A stretch of 15,305 nt of DNA from WHTX01 sp038255145 (GTDB taxonomy: Bacteria > Actinomycetota > Acidimicrobiia > Acidimicrobiales > CAIXPF01), in the NCBI GenBank assembly GCA_038255145.1, contig JBBSLP010000093.1, positions 1 to 15,305 of the forward strand. Reading direction: 5' to 3'. The notes under the pieces were generated by a model. The model did no database searches, was not told where the DNA came from, and was given only the letters and a program-made list of their open reading frames with translations. This document shows positions 14,671-15,305 of this stretch, piece after piece. Each line of letters begins with the position of its first letter. Within the stretch, counting starts at the first letter, position 1. The translations under genes were made by a program, and so were the position numbers.

Positions 14671-15069
14671 ATGACCGATCGAGTGGACATCGTGCCTGAG
14701 GGGCTCGAGGCCCAGTACGAGAAGCTGAGGTTCGCGCCCGCGGTGCGGGTCGGTGACACCGTTCACGTCTCGGGCGTCATCGGGACACGGGCCGACGGCT
14801 CGGTCTCCGACGACCCCGCCGAGCAGTTCGCCCAGGCCTTCACGAACCTGGCCCACGTGCTCACCGCGGCGGGGTGCGGGTTCGGCGACGTCGTCGAGAT
14901 GACGACCTTCCACGTCGGGCTCCAGCAGCACATGCGCGCCTTCATGAAGGCCAAGCGGGACGCCATGACCGGCCCGCCCCATGCCGCCTGGACGGCCATC
15001 GGCATCGTCGAGCTGGCGGTCCCCGGCGGCATGGTGGAGATCCGGGCCACGGCCCTCGTCCCCAGCTGA
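14671..15069 (+). CDS. RidA (YjgF/YER057c/UK114) family protein
   Basis: A 132-residue protein of the RidA family. Canonical members hydrolyse reactive enamine/imine intermediates released by PLP enzymes; many paralogues have unknown roles. Visible family features are RVGDTVHVSGVIG (26-38), QFAQAFTNLAHVLTAAGCGF (52-71), DVVEMTTFHVG (73-83) and the C-terminal VEIRATALVP with Arg125, which aligns with the Arg that binds the substrate carboxylate in active RidA. The RAFMKAKRDAM segment followed by PPHAAWTAIGI also fits. The start at ATG 14671 follows the purine-rich AGGGGGAG. The protein is cytoplasmic, usually a trimer. It is divergent from the VOC gene with 122 bp between starts. Confidence 0.9.
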   Translation: MTDRVDIVPEGLEAQYEKLRFAPAVRVGDTVHVSGVIGTRADGSVSDDPAEQFAQAFTNLAHVLTAAGCGFGDVVEMTTFHVGLQQHMRAFMKAKRDAMTGPPHAAWTAIGIVELAVPGGMVEIRATALVPS

Positions 15070-15094
15070 CGACGGCAGCTCGAAGCGTCAGGAT

Positions 15095-15305
15095 CTAGTC
15101 CAGGAGCTGGACTCGATCGCCTTCGGCGATGCGCCCTTCGGAACTCCTCCCCGCTCTCCGGCGAGTCGACGACGATGTTGGGCCGGAAGCGGCGCACGTC
15201 GACCGCAGACCCCGGGGACCGTCGTTCCAGCGCTGCCAGTGACTGCCGGCTCAGCAGGTGCAGCGGGTAGGCGTCGAAGTAGGTGCCCGGCGGGGACTCG
15301 AACTC
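15095..15305 (-). pseudogene. MOSC-domain protein, partial at window edge, apparent frameshift
   Basis: The - strand entering from 15305 reads EFESPPGTYFDAYPLHLLSR and then VDVRRFRPNIVVDSPESGEE, the N-terminal beta-barrel region and DVRRFRPN signature of MOSC-domain proteins (molybdenum cofactor sulfurase C-terminal domain family). At about 15138-15143 the family-like reading moves to another frame, which gives EGRIAEGDRVQLLD and a TAG at 15095-15097. One missing base would explain it. Even in the corrected frame the protein stops before the usual downstream PRC motif, so the gene appears both frameshifted and truncated at its 3' end. The 5' end is outside the window. A sequencing error cannot be excluded. 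Confidence 0.5.

Noticed and set aside
13449..14759. 436-codon - strand open frame
   Set aside because: Antisense to the membrane-protein gene and out of frame with the VOC gene; Gly/His/Arg-rich without domains.

Overview
This is a high-GC window of actinobacterial character. The signs are a SARP/AfsR-type regulator, a NarL-type two-component system, GTG starts, a probable leaderless gene, and debris from IS256- and IS1380-type transposons. I cannot place the organism below phylum level from sequence alone.

Layout. 1-656 holds no intact gene, only possible decayed coding fragments. 657-4973 is a divergent regulatory module. A 1000-residue SARP with an NB-ARC ATPase (+ strand) faces a SnoaL-like ester cyclase and an alpha/beta hydrolase (- strand). 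The short gap between them carries three heptamers at exact 11-bp spacing, the classical layout of a SARP operator, placed just upstream of a -10-like box that would give a leaderless cyclase mRNA.

5227-9334 is a mobile-element graveyard. A DUF2510 gene is cut off by the left end of an IS256-family element. A full-length group II intron (about 5416-7504, intact reverse transcriptase/maturase) sits inside that left terminal repeat. When the intron is removed, the left end aligns without gaps to the right end at 7950-7976. The IS256 transposase has lost its middle. It abuts a frameshifted IS1380-type transposase remnant, followed by about 550 bp without a gene, an antisense piece of an IS-type AAA ATPase, and the tail of an NlpC/P60 peptidase.

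9518-15305 returns to ordinary chromosome: an SDR oxidoreductase, a translationally coupled response regulator/histidine kinase pair, a divergent small membrane protein, a VOC-family protein, a RidA-family protein, and the end of a MOSC-domain gene that looks frameshifted. The two most notable items are the SARP divergon with its visible operator and the intron nested inside an insertion-sequence end, which carries an unusually long, structured domain VI.
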